31,168 nucleotides of DNA from Candidatus Gastranaerophilales bacterium (GCA_900767135.1 CAAFYU010000063.1:1-31168); one strand, 5' to 3'. Shown: positions 1 to 8,689, counted from the first letter of the stretch. Made by a program: numbers and translations. The notes: generated by a model from the sequence alone, not told the origin.

Positions 1-623
1 AATATCGAAGAAAGTAATCCTCTTTTATACTTCTTAAGGAGTTCTACAAGTTCTTTTTGCTTTTCAATTTTCTTGTCAATTAATGTCAAAAACGACGCAA
101 TTTTTTCTTGCTCTGGTAATGAAGGTATTTTTATATTATACTCTTCAAATTTTTCTCTTGAAATATATGGAATTGTCGTACCACCTGCAATAATTTTTAA
201 GTTTCGTGTTTGCGTGCTCATTAAGTTTAGTAAAAAATGGTTAGATATTTTTTCAGAGCAAACTAGTCCTATGAATGTTTGATTAGTAATAATTGGACAC
301 GTATTAATAGCATATGTTCCTAGACTGGCACTGCATGAGCATATAACACTTCCTGTTGGTATAATTTTTAAATTCATTTTATCAATTGTTTCTTGTGATA
401 CATATTGATTACTTTTTGTACCATTAAAATAGTTGCCTTCAATATCTTCTATGCGACACCAAGGTATATTTCCACTAAATTCTTTAGGTTTATCTCTCAT
501 TGGAACAATAAAATCAATGCAAATATCTTTTAACTTTACCTTTTTCCACTCATCATTATATCCTTTAAAGCGGAGTTTTGGAACATTCTTATTTCTGTCT
601 TCAAGATGATAACTTGAGGTCAA
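1..623 (-). CDS. hsdS: Type I restriction specificity subunit (HsdS), partial, one target-recognition half
   Basis: The minus strand is open from about 660 to base 1 and leaves the window. The product begins near KNVPKLRFKGYNDEWKK, the usual opening of an HsdS half. It continues through about 150 residues of target recognition domain (PMRDKP, IPWCRIEDI, GGTTIPYISREKFEEYNIKIPSLPEQ split over 110-545) and enters the coiled-coil spacer (QEKIASFLTLIDKKIEKQKEL, KYKRGLLSSI). HsdS selects the DNA site for the type I methylase/nuclease complex. No ATG is in frame; a TTG at 621-623 preceded by AGAAG is the only plausible start, and the frame runs back to a stop overlapping the neighbouring recombinase gene. 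It may be a silent exchange cassette or the 5' part of a live gene. The family call is firm; the start and activity are not. Confidence 0.85.
   Translation of the reverse strand, partial: MTSSYHLEDRNKNVPKLRFKGYNDEWKKVKLKDICIDFIVPMRDKPKEFSGNIPWCRIEDIEGNYFNGTKSNQYVSQETIDKMNLKIIPTGSVICSCSASLGTYAINTCPIITNQTFIGLVCSEKISNHFLLNLMSTQTRNLKIIAGGTTIPYISREKFEEYNIKIPSLPEQEKIASFLTLIDKKIEKQKELVELLKKYKRGLLSSI
601..617. repeat. Inverted repeat TCAAG-N7-CTTGA, candidate recombinase site
   Basis: TCAAG at 601-605 and CTTGA at 613-617 flank a 7-base spacer, the geometry of a tyrosine-recombinase core site. It lies at the extreme 5' end of the hsdS reading frame and about 55 bases before the recombinase start. 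Its use as a crossover site is inference; no second copy is visible in the window. Confidence 0.3.
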
Positions 624-670
624 AAATTCTTCTAAATACCTTAATAAATAGATATATGGAGGAATTTATT

Positions 671-1627
671 ATGAAAAAAATGACAAAAAACACTACTTTT
701 AAAACTTTGACACACTTATGGTTAAAAGAAAAACAATCTTTAGTAACACCATCAAGCTATGCTGGATTTTTACTTATTGTTGAAAATCACTTAATTCCGT
801 ATTTTGGAACTCAAAAAATATGTAATATTAACGAACCTAAAATTCAAGAATTTATTTTTTATCTTTTTAATAATGGACGACTTGATAATACAGGTGGGTT
901 CACTGTCAAAACTATTCGAGATATTATTCTTGTATTAAGACTTACATTAAATTTAGCATACAAATCAAGAGTAATAGAGGCTTTAAACTGGGATTTAATA
1001 GAATATCCTAAAGATTTGTCCGTTAAAAAAGTTATAGCATTATCCAAAGATGAAGAACAAATGCTAATACAAACAATTTATTTAAATTTAACAAGAAAAT
1101 CGGTCGGAATATTACTGACATTATTTACAGGATTGAGAATAGGAGAACTTTGCGGGCTTCAAATGTCCGATATATCGTTATGTGATAGTACAATTACTGT
1201 AAATAAAACTATCCAAAGAATTTATGACAAAACAAATAAAACATCTTATATTCATATTGGAGCGCCCAAAACAAAAAGTTCTCAAAGAACTATACCTGTA
1301 CCATCGTTATTGATGAATATTATAAAAAAGTTTTATAATAATAACCCTAACCATTTCTTTTTAACAGGAAAATTAAGTCCGACAGAACCAAGAGTTTATA
1401 GGCAGTTTTTCTCAAGATTTGTAAAAAAACATAAACTTACTCCTGTAAAATTTCACGAACTCAGACATACATTTGCAATTAGAGCAATAGAAATTTCTGA
1501 TTTTGATATAAAATCTTTATCGGAAATATTGGGACATAAAAATGTCTCTTTTACTCTGAATGTGTACGGCAGAGCAAATCTTCAACAAAAAGTTAAATGT
1601 ATGAATTTGCTAAATGATTTATTATAA
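671..1627 (+). CDS. Tyrosine recombinase / phage-type integrase
   Basis: A 318-residue site-specific recombinase of the lambda integrase family. The start at 671 is chosen because GGAGG sits at 658-662; an in-frame extension upstream only overlaps the hsdS frame. The N-terminal half is a SAM-like core-binding domain. The catalytic set is complete: Arg156 in GLRIGEL, His262 and Arg265 in HELRH, His289 in LGHKN and nucleophile Tyr299 in VYGR. It is transcribed away from the adjacent hsdS half. Recombinases in this position often invert hsdS segments (as in phase-variable type I systems of Streptococcus and Bacteroides), but it could equally be the integrase of the defence island. The gene stops 23 bases before the nuclease gene that follows. 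Confidence 0.93.
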   Translation: MKKMTKNTTFKTLTHLWLKEKQSLVTPSSYAGFLLIVENHLIPYFGTQKICNINEPKIQEFIFYLFNNGRLDNTGGFTVKTIRDIILVLRLTLNLAYKSRVIEALNWDLIEYPKDLSVKKVIALSKDEEQMLIQTIYLNLTRKSVGILLTLFTGLRIGELCGLQMSDISLCDSTITVNKTIQRIYDKTNKTSYIHIGAPKTKSSQRTIPVPSLLMNIIKKFYNNNPNHFFLTGKLSPTEPRVYRQFFSRFVKKHKLTPVKFHELRHTFAIRAIEISDFDIKSLSEILGHKNVSFTLNVYGRANLQQKVKCMNLLNDLL

Positions 1628-1637
1628 ATTTATTTGA

Positions 1638-1643
1638 TATAAT
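1638..1643 (+). promoter_or_regulatory. Candidate -10 box just upstream of hamA-like gene
   Basis: A consensus TATAAT lies 7 bases before the ATG at 1651, with no Shine-Dalgarno sequence between them and no convincing -35. If used, transcription would start at or next to the start codon. Confidence 0.3.
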
Positions 1644-1650
1644 AAATAGT

Positions 1651-2496
1651 ATGGATGAAAGAATTATAAATGCAATTAGAGGCTGGTTAAATTGTGAGGT
1701 TTCTGAGAATTCGTCATATATTCACCTATTATTAAATGCAGATGGTACAAATTTACCAGAAGAATTAATAACTTATTTTAAGGATGCTCATAAACAGGCA
1801 CAACAAAAGTATATTGATAAAATAAATGAATTTAATCTTGATCCTCTAAATCAACCTCCAATATATACCGCAGTATTGCCATTAAAAACTCTTCAGGGAT
1901 ATTTAGGAGAAGTTTTTGGTGGTTTAATTGCGATTACACAAAGGCCTTTTAATCTTAATTGGGAAATTCCTGTTCATCTTTTTTCATTTCATGACACAGT
2001 TTTTGATTGGCTAGATATGTACTTACAAAATGCCAAAACATCTGCTGAAATACCAGGAAGAACTGGTGATGATAATTTAGCGTTTGTTAGAAATGAAAAT
2101 AATGAAATTACTGCTGTACTATTTATAGAAGCAAAATGTACATTAACTCATAATTCTTCTTTGATTAATGATGCTCATTCATCATTGAGTAAGGGGAATA
2201 TATTTCCAGTATCCCGAGATAAGATAAAACATTTGCTTATTGAAAAAGGTGATACTGAAAGTCTTCATTTTGTAGATGCAATAAATAACATAGTTAAAAC
2301 GCAAAAAAATAGATTTGATATGGTTAGTTATTTGTATAGCAAAAAGCCAGAAAGAAAACATAGTTGGATTTCACAACATGAGATCAATAGCTATTATAAA
2401 GGGAATAGAAATCTTGTTGCTGCAGAATTATGTATAACAGATCTTCCAAAATCTATTGCTAAAATTTATCGCAAAGGAAAAGATTCAAATGACTGA
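1651..2496 (+). CDS. hamA: PD-(D/E)XK-type nuclease subunit, HamA-like (DUF1837), of a Hachiman-like defence system
   Basis: A 281-residue soluble protein. A nuclease fold is suggested by Glu87 in the helix LGEVFGG, Asp140/141 in GRTGDDNLAF, and Glu160-x-Lys162 in LFIEAKC, the order expected for PD-(D/E)XK enzymes and for the DUF1837 family that contains HamA. In Hachiman, HamA is a nuclease held inactive by the helicase HamB and released when phage DNA damage is sensed. The gene overlaps the following helicase by 8 bases, so the two are co-translated. It has no obvious ribosome binding site. The nuclease assignment rests on motif order and neighbour; the family name is recalled, not searched. 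A related helicase-nuclease pair such as AbpAB is the main alternative. Confidence 0.7.
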   Translation: MDERIINAIRGWLNCEVSENSSYIHLLLNADGTNLPEELITYFKDAHKQAQQKYIDKINEFNLDPLNQPPIYTAVLPLKTLQGYLGEVFGGLIAITQRPFNLNWEIPVHLFSFHDTVFDWLDMYLQNAKTSAEIPGRTGDDNLAFVRNENNEITAVLFIEAKCTLTHNSSLINDAHSSLSKGNIFPVSRDKIKHLLIEKGDTESLHFVDAINNIVKTQKNRFDMVSYLYSKKPERKHSWISQHEINSYYKGNRNLVAAELCITDLPKSIAKIYRKGKDSND

Positions 2497-5400
2497 AAAA
2501 CAAGATTTGGAAATTTCAAATAAAATTATTGAAGAGTATGCAGGGGAATCATTTCCTTCAGATTTTGCGAAATTATATGCACATCATTCAAGATTACAAG
2601 CAAAAAAAGAGGGACTAAAATCTTGGAACGACAAAATGTTTGAGTCTCAATTGAATAGAACTTTATTACTAATTGAATACGCAAATGCACAAAGAAATGT
2701 AGATAACAATAAATTTAAAAATGCTTTAAAACGTGCAGGCGAGCTTCTTGAGTGGTTAGCACATCCGGAAATAAATAAAAACCATTTACCATTATATTTG
2801 TTATCAGCGGCTTGTTACCAATTAGCGGAATATCCTGCAAGAGGATTAGGAGTTTTAAATAAGTATGATATTGATAATAACCAATCTAAAATACTACAAT
2901 CATTGTTAAAGGCTGATTTCAAAAATATTATTACACTTTTGTCGAATTACTATACTAATAATTTAAATAATGCAATAACAAATGTTGATAATAATGAATC
3001 TCAAAATTTATCTTTACAACAATTTATTATAAACGAAACCATAAGAATAATAGGTATAATATATTCTTATTTCCGGTGGGGAGATGAAGACAGATTAGAT
3101 ATTGCAATGAAAAAATTTGAAGCAATAGAAAAATTTATGCTACACGGCAAAGATTCATTTTCTTGGATTTTATGCCGGCTTTGTAATCAAGTAATAAAAG
3201 TATATTTTGAAACATCATTAAGAAGGTGGATTCAAAAATTAAAAGAGACGGTCAATGATGATGGTAAAAAAGCATTAGATTTATATTTAAAGTTAAATTT
3301 TTTAGAAAATAAAACTCTTGCATGGACATCACAAATAATAGGGATAAAAGAATTAGCAAAAAGTGAAAGTTTTTTACTTTGTACACCAACTGGTTCTGGT
3401 AAAACAACTATAGCTGAATTAGCGATTATACAGAATTTATTATCTAAAAATATCTCTGATAATAGCATTAATAATAGCATTGCTTTATATATAGTACCTA
3501 AACGAGCACTTGCAGCCGAGGTTGAATTTAAATTATCTAAAATTTTGACAAAAAATTTAAATACAAATATTCAAATTACATCTTTGTATGGAGGCAATGA
3601 CTATGGACCAGTTGAAATATCAATAACGGAGGCTGTTCATCCTTTTGTTCTCATATGTACGCAAGAAAAAACTGATGCGCTTATTAGGCTATTTGGAAAT
3701 GAATTTCTTGAAAGAATTAAATTGGTAATTATTGATGAAGCACATAATATTAATTCAGAAGATTCTCGTGCTTTTTGCTTAGAAACATTAATTATACGAT
3801 TAAAAATGAAATTAAAAGAAAATACTAGATTCATAGGCTTATCTGCTATTGCTGATGGAATTGAAAAAAGTTTATCTGCCTTCATTAGTAGTAAGGATAA
3901 GCCAATTAAATCGGATTACAGAAGCACTAGACAAACGATCGGTCGTCTTTACTATTCACCACATGGTGCATATGAACAATATGTGGATATTATAGATGGC
4001 AAAATCGTAAAGCTTGAAAATGAAGAAAAACAGAGCCCATATATATTAAATCCTATTGAAAGATGTCCTTTTCACGAAAAATACAATAATTATGAAAAAA
4101 GTATTCAAAAAATGAGACCAAGATTGTTTTGGGCAGCACTTAATTATGCTACACAAAACAATAAAAATAAAAACAAAACGGTATTAATTTCGATATTAAG
4201 TATAGAAAATATTAGTTCTCAATATGCAAATCCATTTTTAAAATATCTCGAAGAAGATTTATCTACAATTAAAAATATACCACAATATTTTACAGCTCCT
4301 ACGAGTGATAAATTAATTCTTTATAACAAAGCTTTAACAATATGTAAAGATTATTTTGGTGAGGATTCAGTTGAATATAAATTGTTAAAAAAGGGGGTTG
4401 TCTTACATCATGGAAAAATGCCTGGAAGATTAGGGCGAATATTAGTTCAATTAGTAGAGCAAAATATAATTAATGTGGTTTTAGCAAATTCTACATTAAT
4501 AGAAGGTATAAATCTACCATTTGAAATTATTTTATTACCATATGCATCATTAAAAAGAAACCCACATGTTAAAAACGACGATAGTTTAATAGATATAAAT
4601 AGTTTTAAAAATCTGATAGGAAGAGCTGGACGCCCTTGTTTAACGACAGAGGGACAAACTTATATTTTATTACCACAAGGAGAAAAGCAGCTTCGATATT
4701 TGCATCAAAATTATGAAGGCATTTTAAATGAATTTATTAACAGTTCACAAAACAGCGAAACTAGTGCTTTATTTAAATTATTAGAAATGATTTATAATAA
4801 ATGGCAAGAAATCACACAGGAAACATGTCCTCAAAAGTTTATTGAATGGATTGAAAATGCTAGACCAATTGATGATAATAACGAAGCCACAGATGCTTTA
4901 GATCATTTAGATGAATTTTTATTATCGGCAATAGAAGAAATAGATAGTAGTACAAATATTAATGATTTAGAAGATAAAATATCAAAAATTTGGGGAAATA
5001 CATATGCAAATTATATAAATAATAAGAATAGTGTATTTTTAAAAGAAATTATTATACATAGAAGTTGTGCTATTTTGACAAAGATATATCCAGACAAAGA
5101 AAAACGTAAATATTTTTATAAAGTTTCATTAACTCCAAAGATTACAATGGAATTAACAGCAAAATATAGTGAAATATACAAAATTCTTAAAGAGGGGGAA
5201 TCTTACTTCTCTCTTGAAAATAATTGCAGAATTAGCTATATTATGAAAATAGTACAAATTTTTAATGAAATAGAAAAAATCAAAATTGATAAAAAGTTTG
5301 AAACAATAAAAAAACATATTGAATGGTGGTTTTCAACAGATAAAACGCTATTTACAGGTACTGCTTCAAATCATTATGATTTTATTAGTAAAGAATTTTT

Positions 5401-5959
5401 ATATAAATTTACTAGAAACATAGGTGCTTTTATTTCTTTATGCTTACTAAACAAGGATGATTTAAATGGTAATCAAAAAGAAAAAACAGGATTACCTTGG
5501 ATTATATTTTGGTTGAAGGATATAATAACATGGGGAACATTAGACCCTGTAACAGCATATGTAATGGCTAATAATACTTCAATTATTACAAGAAAAGATG
5601 CCCAAAATATTGCTCAAGATTATTATAATGCATATATACATATTAATGATGATGAAATTTTTAATCCAGAGATGATAAAAAAATGGTACCAAGAATATAG
5701 GCTTCAGTATAATGAAACTTTTGAAAAGAAGTATGTTCATAATATAAATAAAATGAAAGTAGAATTATATAGAGATCCAATACTATATACTCAACCTAAA
5801 TATAGAGTAATTCCCGTAATGAAAAATGATAAAATGTATTGGATTGATGTTGCAGGCTATATAATGGCAGTATCAGATGTTAATGATATCAATATTCATA
5901 AAAATGATTATATATTATACTCTAAAGAGAAATGTATTGTTTCTAATAAATACATATAA
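2489..5959 (+). CDS. hamB: Ski2-like DEAH helicase, HamB-like partner of a Hachiman-like system
   Basis: A 1156-residue superfamily 2 helicase. The start at 2489 is preferred over one 33 bases upstream because AAAGGAA lies at 2473-2480 and it gives an 8-base overlap with hamA. Motifs: Walker A TPTGSGKT at about 299-306, DEAH at 416-419, SAI (motif III) near 452, LHHGKMPGR (motif IV region) near 639, ANSTLIEGINLP (motif V) near 665-676, and GRAGRP (motif VI) near 711-716. About 290 residues precede the helicase core and about 440 follow it. The motif V/VI style matches the Ski2/Hel308 group to which HamB belongs. By analogy it would load on damaged or phage DNA and control the nuclease. Base composition is strongly AT-rich, as expected of an acquired defence module. 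Confidence 0.8.
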   Translation: MTEKQDLEISNKIIEEYAGESFPSDFAKLYAHHSRLQAKKEGLKSWNDKMFESQLNRTLLLIEYANAQRNVDNNKFKNALKRAGELLEWLAHPEINKNHLPLYLLSAACYQLAEYPARGLGVLNKYDIDNNQSKILQSLLKADFKNIITLLSNYYTNNLNNAITNVDNNESQNLSLQQFIINETIRIIGIIYSYFRWGDEDRLDIAMKKFEAIEKFMLHGKDSFSWILCRLCNQVIKVYFETSLRRWIQKLKETVNDDGKKALDLYLKLNFLENKTLAWTSQIIGIKELAKSESFLLCTPTGSGKTTIAELAIIQNLLSKNISDNSINNSIALYIVPKRALAAEVEFKLSKILTKNLNTNIQITSLYGGNDYGPVEISITEAVHPFVLICTQEKTDALIRLFGNEFLERIKLVIIDEAHNINSEDSRAFCLETLIIRLKMKLKENTRFIGLSAIADGIEKSLSAFISSKDKPIKSDYRSTRQTIGRLYYSPHGAYEQYVDIIDGKIVKLENEEKQSPYILNPIERCPFHEKYNNYEKSIQKMRPRLFWAALNYATQNNKNKNKTVLISILSIENISSQYANPFLKYLEEDLSTIKNIPQYFTAPTSDKLILYNKALTICKDYFGEDSVEYKLLKKGVVLHHGKMPGRLGRILVQLVEQNIINVVLANSTLIEGINLPFEIILLPYASLKRNPHVKNDDSLIDINSFKNLIGRAGRPCLTTEGQTYILLPQGEKQLRYLHQNYEGILNEFINSSQNSETSALFKLLEMIYNKWQEITQETCPQKFIEWIENARPIDDNNEATDALDHLDEFLLSAIEEIDSSTNINDLEDKISKIWGNTYANYINNKNSVFLKEIIIHRSCAILTKIYPDKEKRKYFYKVSLTPKITMELTAKYSEIYKILKEGESYFSLENNCRISYIMKIVQIFNEIEKIKIDKKFETIKKHIEWWFSTDKTLFTGTASNHYDFISKEFLYKFTRNIGAFISLCLLNKDDLNGNQKEKTGLPWIIFWLKDIITWGTLDPVTAYVMANNTSIITRKDAQNIAQDYYNAYIHINDDEIFNPEMIKKWYQEYRLQYNETFEKKYVHNINKMKVELYRDPILYTQPKYRVIPVMKNDKMYWIDVAGYIMAVSDVNDINIHKNDYILYSKEKCIVSNKYI

Positions 5960-6250
5960 TTTATAAAAATCTATCTTCATCTCACAGTTAATTTAATCTC
6001 GTTCTGTATGTTAAATTACAAATAACTTTTTAGTTGAAAAATTTATTGGGTTAGCTCCGCATCTTATTCGTACGGCTCGAATTGCCTATTCTCGCCTACG
6101 ACTAAGCAAATCCCCCTTACCGCCGAAAACTTTCTTTTTAGCACAAACAGAAAGTTTTACAAAGAAAAAGCAACACTTGGGGGCAATGTTTTATTTTATT
6201 GGATTTGAAAGAAGATATTTGAAAAACAATAAGTATATAAAAACTTAAAT
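5960..6250. other. Intergenic spacer with a GC-richer block and a 10-bp inverted repeat
   Basis: No gene is seen. From about 6047 to 6185 the base composition rises clearly above both flanks. Within it AAAACTTTCT (6126-6135) and AGAAAGTTTT (6149-6158) form a perfect 10-bp inverted repeat with a 13-base loop, without a following T tract on either strand. It could be a dispersed intergenic repeat or the remnant edge of the defence island. Confidence 0.5.
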
Positions 6251-7690
6251 CTATTTAAACTTTCTCATCATTTTCATGGCTTTGTTAATTGCATGTTTGC
6301 CGAGCTTGCCGTTGAATCCGCCAAGTCCGCCCATGTTGCCGAGGTTTCCCATCTTGCTCAAATCAGGCATGCCACCGCCAAAATTGCCGAACATGTTTTT
6401 CATATCTGTCATGCCTTTCATCATCATACGCATTTGCTCAAATTGTTTTATAAACGCATTAACCTCTGCCAAATCCATACCACAGCCCTTCGCAATTCGC
6501 TTTTTACGACTTGTGTTCAAAATATCCGGATTTGATCGCTCTTCCGGCGTCATACTGGAAATAAACACTTCCATGCGTTTGAACTGTTTTTCCCCCTCGT
6601 GAGAAATCTTGTCCCTATCGTCTTTCCCAATATTAATCCCTAACATGCCAAGCATGTTTCCCATAGAACCAAAAGCCTGCATTTGTTTTTGCATTTTCAA
6701 GAAATCATTGAACGAAAAATTATTCTTACTCATTTTTTCTTCAAGTTCTTGTGCCTGTTTTTCGTCAAAAACTTCCTGAGCACGTTCAACAAGCGAAACA
6801 ATGTCGCCCATGCCAAGAATTCTTGTCGCAATTCTCTCTGGGTAAAAATCTTCTAATGCATTAAGTTTTTCGCCGGTTCCAGTCAACTTAATCGGCTTTC
6901 CGGTACAATAAACAACACTCAATGCCGAACCGCCTCTTGTGTCACCGTCAAGTTTTGTCAACACAAGCCCTGTCAATCCCAACTGAGCATCAAAGTTTTC
7001 TGCAACATTCACAGCCTCTTGCCCAGTCATAGAGTCAATAACCAAAAGTTTTTCACTAGGTTTAAAAATCCTATCAATCAATAGCAATTCAGCCATCATG
7101 TCAGTATCAATCTGTAAACGTCCGGCAGTATCCAAAATTAAAGTATTAAACCCGTTTTGTTCCGCATAATCAATTGCTTCACGCACAATTCTTTGAACAT
7201 CGGTGCAATCAGGGATCGTGAAAACTTCATTCTCAATCTCTTTTCCCAATGTCTGCAACTGACTGATAGCAGCCGGTCTATAAACGTCACAAGCAACCAA
7301 AAGCGGATTTCTTCCATCTTTTTTCAGCTTAACTGCAAGTTTTGCAGAAGATGTAGTCTTACCTGACCCCTGCAATCCTAACATCATTATCAAATTAGGA
7401 TTACCGGAAAAATTTAAAGGCTTATTCTCATGCCCCAAAAGTTCAACAAGTTCGTCATGGACAATCTTAACTAACTGTTGCGAAGGATTAACGCCCTCAA
7501 CAATCTTTTCGCCCTCTGCCTTGTCCTTAATATTCGAAATAAAAGCCTTAACAACACGTAAATTCACGTCAGCGTCCAAAAGTGCACGTCTGATTTCTCG
7601 GAAAGCTTCTTGCATATTGTCTTGCGTAAGCTCATCACCGCTTGTTTTGCCAATTATTTCTCGTAATTTTTCACTCAAACTATCGAACAT
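6251..7690 (-). CDS. ffh: Signal recognition particle GTPase Ffh (SRP54)
   Basis: The protein subunit of the signal recognition particle, which binds signal sequences at the ribosome and delivers nascent chains to FtsY at the membrane. The N domain opens MFDSLSEKLREIIGK. The G domain has GLQGSGKTT, DTAGRLQ, TKLDGDTRGG and TGTGEKL. The M domain from about residue 320 is rich in methionine (KMQKQMQAFGSMGNMLGML) and ends in a Gly/Met-rich tail. Length of 479 residues is normal if ATG 7690 is the start. A TTG at 7708 would add six residues and lies too close to the only GAGG. A TATAGT box ends 6 bases before the ATG, so a leaderless message is plausible. No 4.5S RNA gene was seen nearby. Confidence 0.97.
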   Translation of the reverse strand: MFDSLSEKLREIIGKTSGDELTQDNMQEAFREIRRALLDADVNLRVVKAFISNIKDKAEGEKIVEGVNPSQQLVKIVHDELVELLGHENKPLNFSGNPNLIMMLGLQGSGKTTSSAKLAVKLKKDGRNPLLVACDVYRPAAISQLQTLGKEIENEVFTIPDCTDVQRIVREAIDYAEQNGFNTLILDTAGRLQIDTDMMAELLLIDRIFKPSEKLLVIDSMTGQEAVNVAENFDAQLGLTGLVLTKLDGDTRGGSALSVVYCTGKPIKLTGTGEKLNALEDFYPERIATRILGMGDIVSLVERAQEVFDEKQAQELEEKMSKNNFSFNDFLKMQKQMQAFGSMGNMLGMLGINIGKDDRDKISHEGEKQFKRMEVFISSMTPEERSNPDILNTSRKKRIAKGCGMDLAEVNAFIKQFEQMRMMMKGMTDMKNMFGNFGGGMPDLSKMGNLGNMGGLGGFNGKLGKHAINKAMKMMRKFK

Positions 7691-7696
7691 ACTCAC

Positions 7697-7702
7697 ACTA
7701 TA
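7697..7702 (-). promoter_or_regulatory. Extended -10 promoter of ffh
   Basis: On the minus strand TGGTATAGT gives an extended -10 (TGn + TATAGT). A weak TTTTGA lies 17 bases upstream. The expected transcription start coincides with the ATG at 7690. Confidence 0.35.
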
Positions 7703-7802
7703 CCACAAAAATCCTCAGCTCAAAAGTTCACAATACTTAACAATAAAAAACATCATACGTTTTTACGATTTAATTTCAAATTCAATCTGCTAATATATAA
7801 CC

Positions 7803-7877
7803 ATACTCCTTAGAGAACTAAGATACACATATCCCTAATCAACAGCTATGCACTTCTTACGTACATAGCTTTTTTTT
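7803..7877 (+). ncRNA. Candidate small RNA of about 75 nt, divergent from ffh
   Basis: A strong Rho-independent terminator (7844-7877) has no annotated gene ahead of it on the plus strand. Upstream are an extended -10-like TGCTAATAT ending near 7796 and a 5-bp hairpin CTTAG-AGAA-CTAAG (7809-7822). Together they describe a short structured transcript. No known RNA family was recognised, and it lacks the conserved loop of bacterial SRP RNA. Confidence 0.3.
7844..7877 (+). terminator. Rho-independent terminator
   Basis: AGCTATG (7844-7850) pairs with CATAGCT (7864-7870), followed by a run of eight T. Confidence 0.75.
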
Positions 7878-7968
7878 ATATTAATGTAGAATTAACCGAT
7901 TTATAAATTGATTTGCTGTGAAGTTTTGTTTGGGGGGGCATTGAAAAAATGTGATTATACTTAGAAGG

Positions 7969-8325
7969 TTATTGAATTGAGTTTGAATTAATTTGTCTAT
8001 TTATCCATTCCATTATTACGGAAACAAGATATTCTTGTTGAGTTTTGGTTAGGGGTTGATGTTGTGGAATTTTGTGCCATTTTTAAATGCAGCAACGGCA
8101 GCAGGTTGCGGTTGCGTGTTGGGCAATAAACACAGGGTGCCCACGCATTGGGGTTTGTTTCCCGTCATTTGCGGGTTCAGCCGGTGCAATTCTATTTCTT
8201 ATAAAATCGCAGGCATGAGAATATATGGTATCAATTCCTTTTTCCTTGATGTATTCAAGTTCTTTTGTTCGGAGTCTAAATCTGCTCCTGAATTTTGATT
8301 TCACTAATTTGTCTAAAATGTTCAT
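7969..8325 (-). pseudogene. DUF4186 family gene interrupted by one in-frame TAA
   Basis: The frame opens MNILDKLVKSKFRSRFRL with GGAAA ahead of the ATG and contains the conserved stretch NDGKQTPMRGHPVFIAQHATATCCRCC, typical of the small uncharacterised DUF4186 family. After 80 codons a TAA (8083-8085) interrupts it. The same frame then continues KWHKIPQHQPLTKTQQEYLV and on to a stop at 7969-7971, exactly the expected C-terminal part. The family normally has Glu at the stop position, so a single GAA to TAA change explains it. Without the stop the product would be 117 or 118 residues. The family's role is unknown to me. The change could be real decay or a consensus error. Confidence 0.8.
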
Positions 8326-8535
8326 GTTTATTTCCGAGAGAATAATTCTTTTATTTTTTTATATTTTCTATGATTTTTGTAGAAAGTGATAATTGTGAGT
8401 ATTTAATTTGGGAAAACTTTTTTACTTGTATGAGTAGCCTGAGCTGTGCATCTGAAAATTTCAGAAGAGGTAGAACTCTATTTGGGTTCCTTGCAGAAGT
8501 GATAACAGGTAGAAAAGGGTTCCTCTACTACAAAC

Positions 8536-8565
8536 TTAAAAAGACCTATCTTTCGACAGGTCTTT
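8536..8565 (-). terminator. Rho-independent terminator of tRNA-Gln
   Basis: AAAGACCT (8540-8547) and AGGTCTTT (8558-8565) form an 8-bp stem. On the minus strand it is followed by a short T run, and it lies just past the tRNA 3' end. Confidence 0.75.
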
Positions 8566-8572
8566 AATATTC

Positions 8573-8644
<72 letters not shown>

Positions 8645-8661
8645 ATATCGGGTACTTCTCT

Positions 8662-8689
8662 ATTATATACAATAAAATTTTATTGTCAA
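8662..8689 (-). promoter_or_regulatory. Consensus sigma70-type promoter of tRNA-Gln with internal palindrome
   Basis: On the minus strand TTGACA (8684-8689) and TATAAT (8662-8667) are perfect hexamers spaced by 16 bases. An 18-bp perfect palindrome ACAATAAAATTTTATTGT (8669-8686) fills the spacer and enters the -35 box. Confidence 0.8.

Noticed and set aside
73..282. Plus-strand ORF of 69 codons
   Set aside because: It is the complement of the hsdS reading frame, which has clear HsdS motifs; no start signal.
578..670. Longer start for the recombinase
   Set aside because: The GGAGG at 658-662 points to ATG 671, and the extra residues only mirror the hsdS strand.
6276..6602. Plus-strand ORFs opposite ffh
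   Set aside because: Antisense to the conserved M domain of Ffh; no family resemblance or start signal.
7931..7938. Short G7 run
   Set aside because: It lies past the end of the DUF4186 frame in non-coding DNA and is not placed to switch any gene.
8370..8567. Plus-strand ORF of 65 codons
   Set aside because: It has no ribosome binding site, runs into the tRNA terminator and resembles no protein. The gap 8326-8535 shows nothing else.
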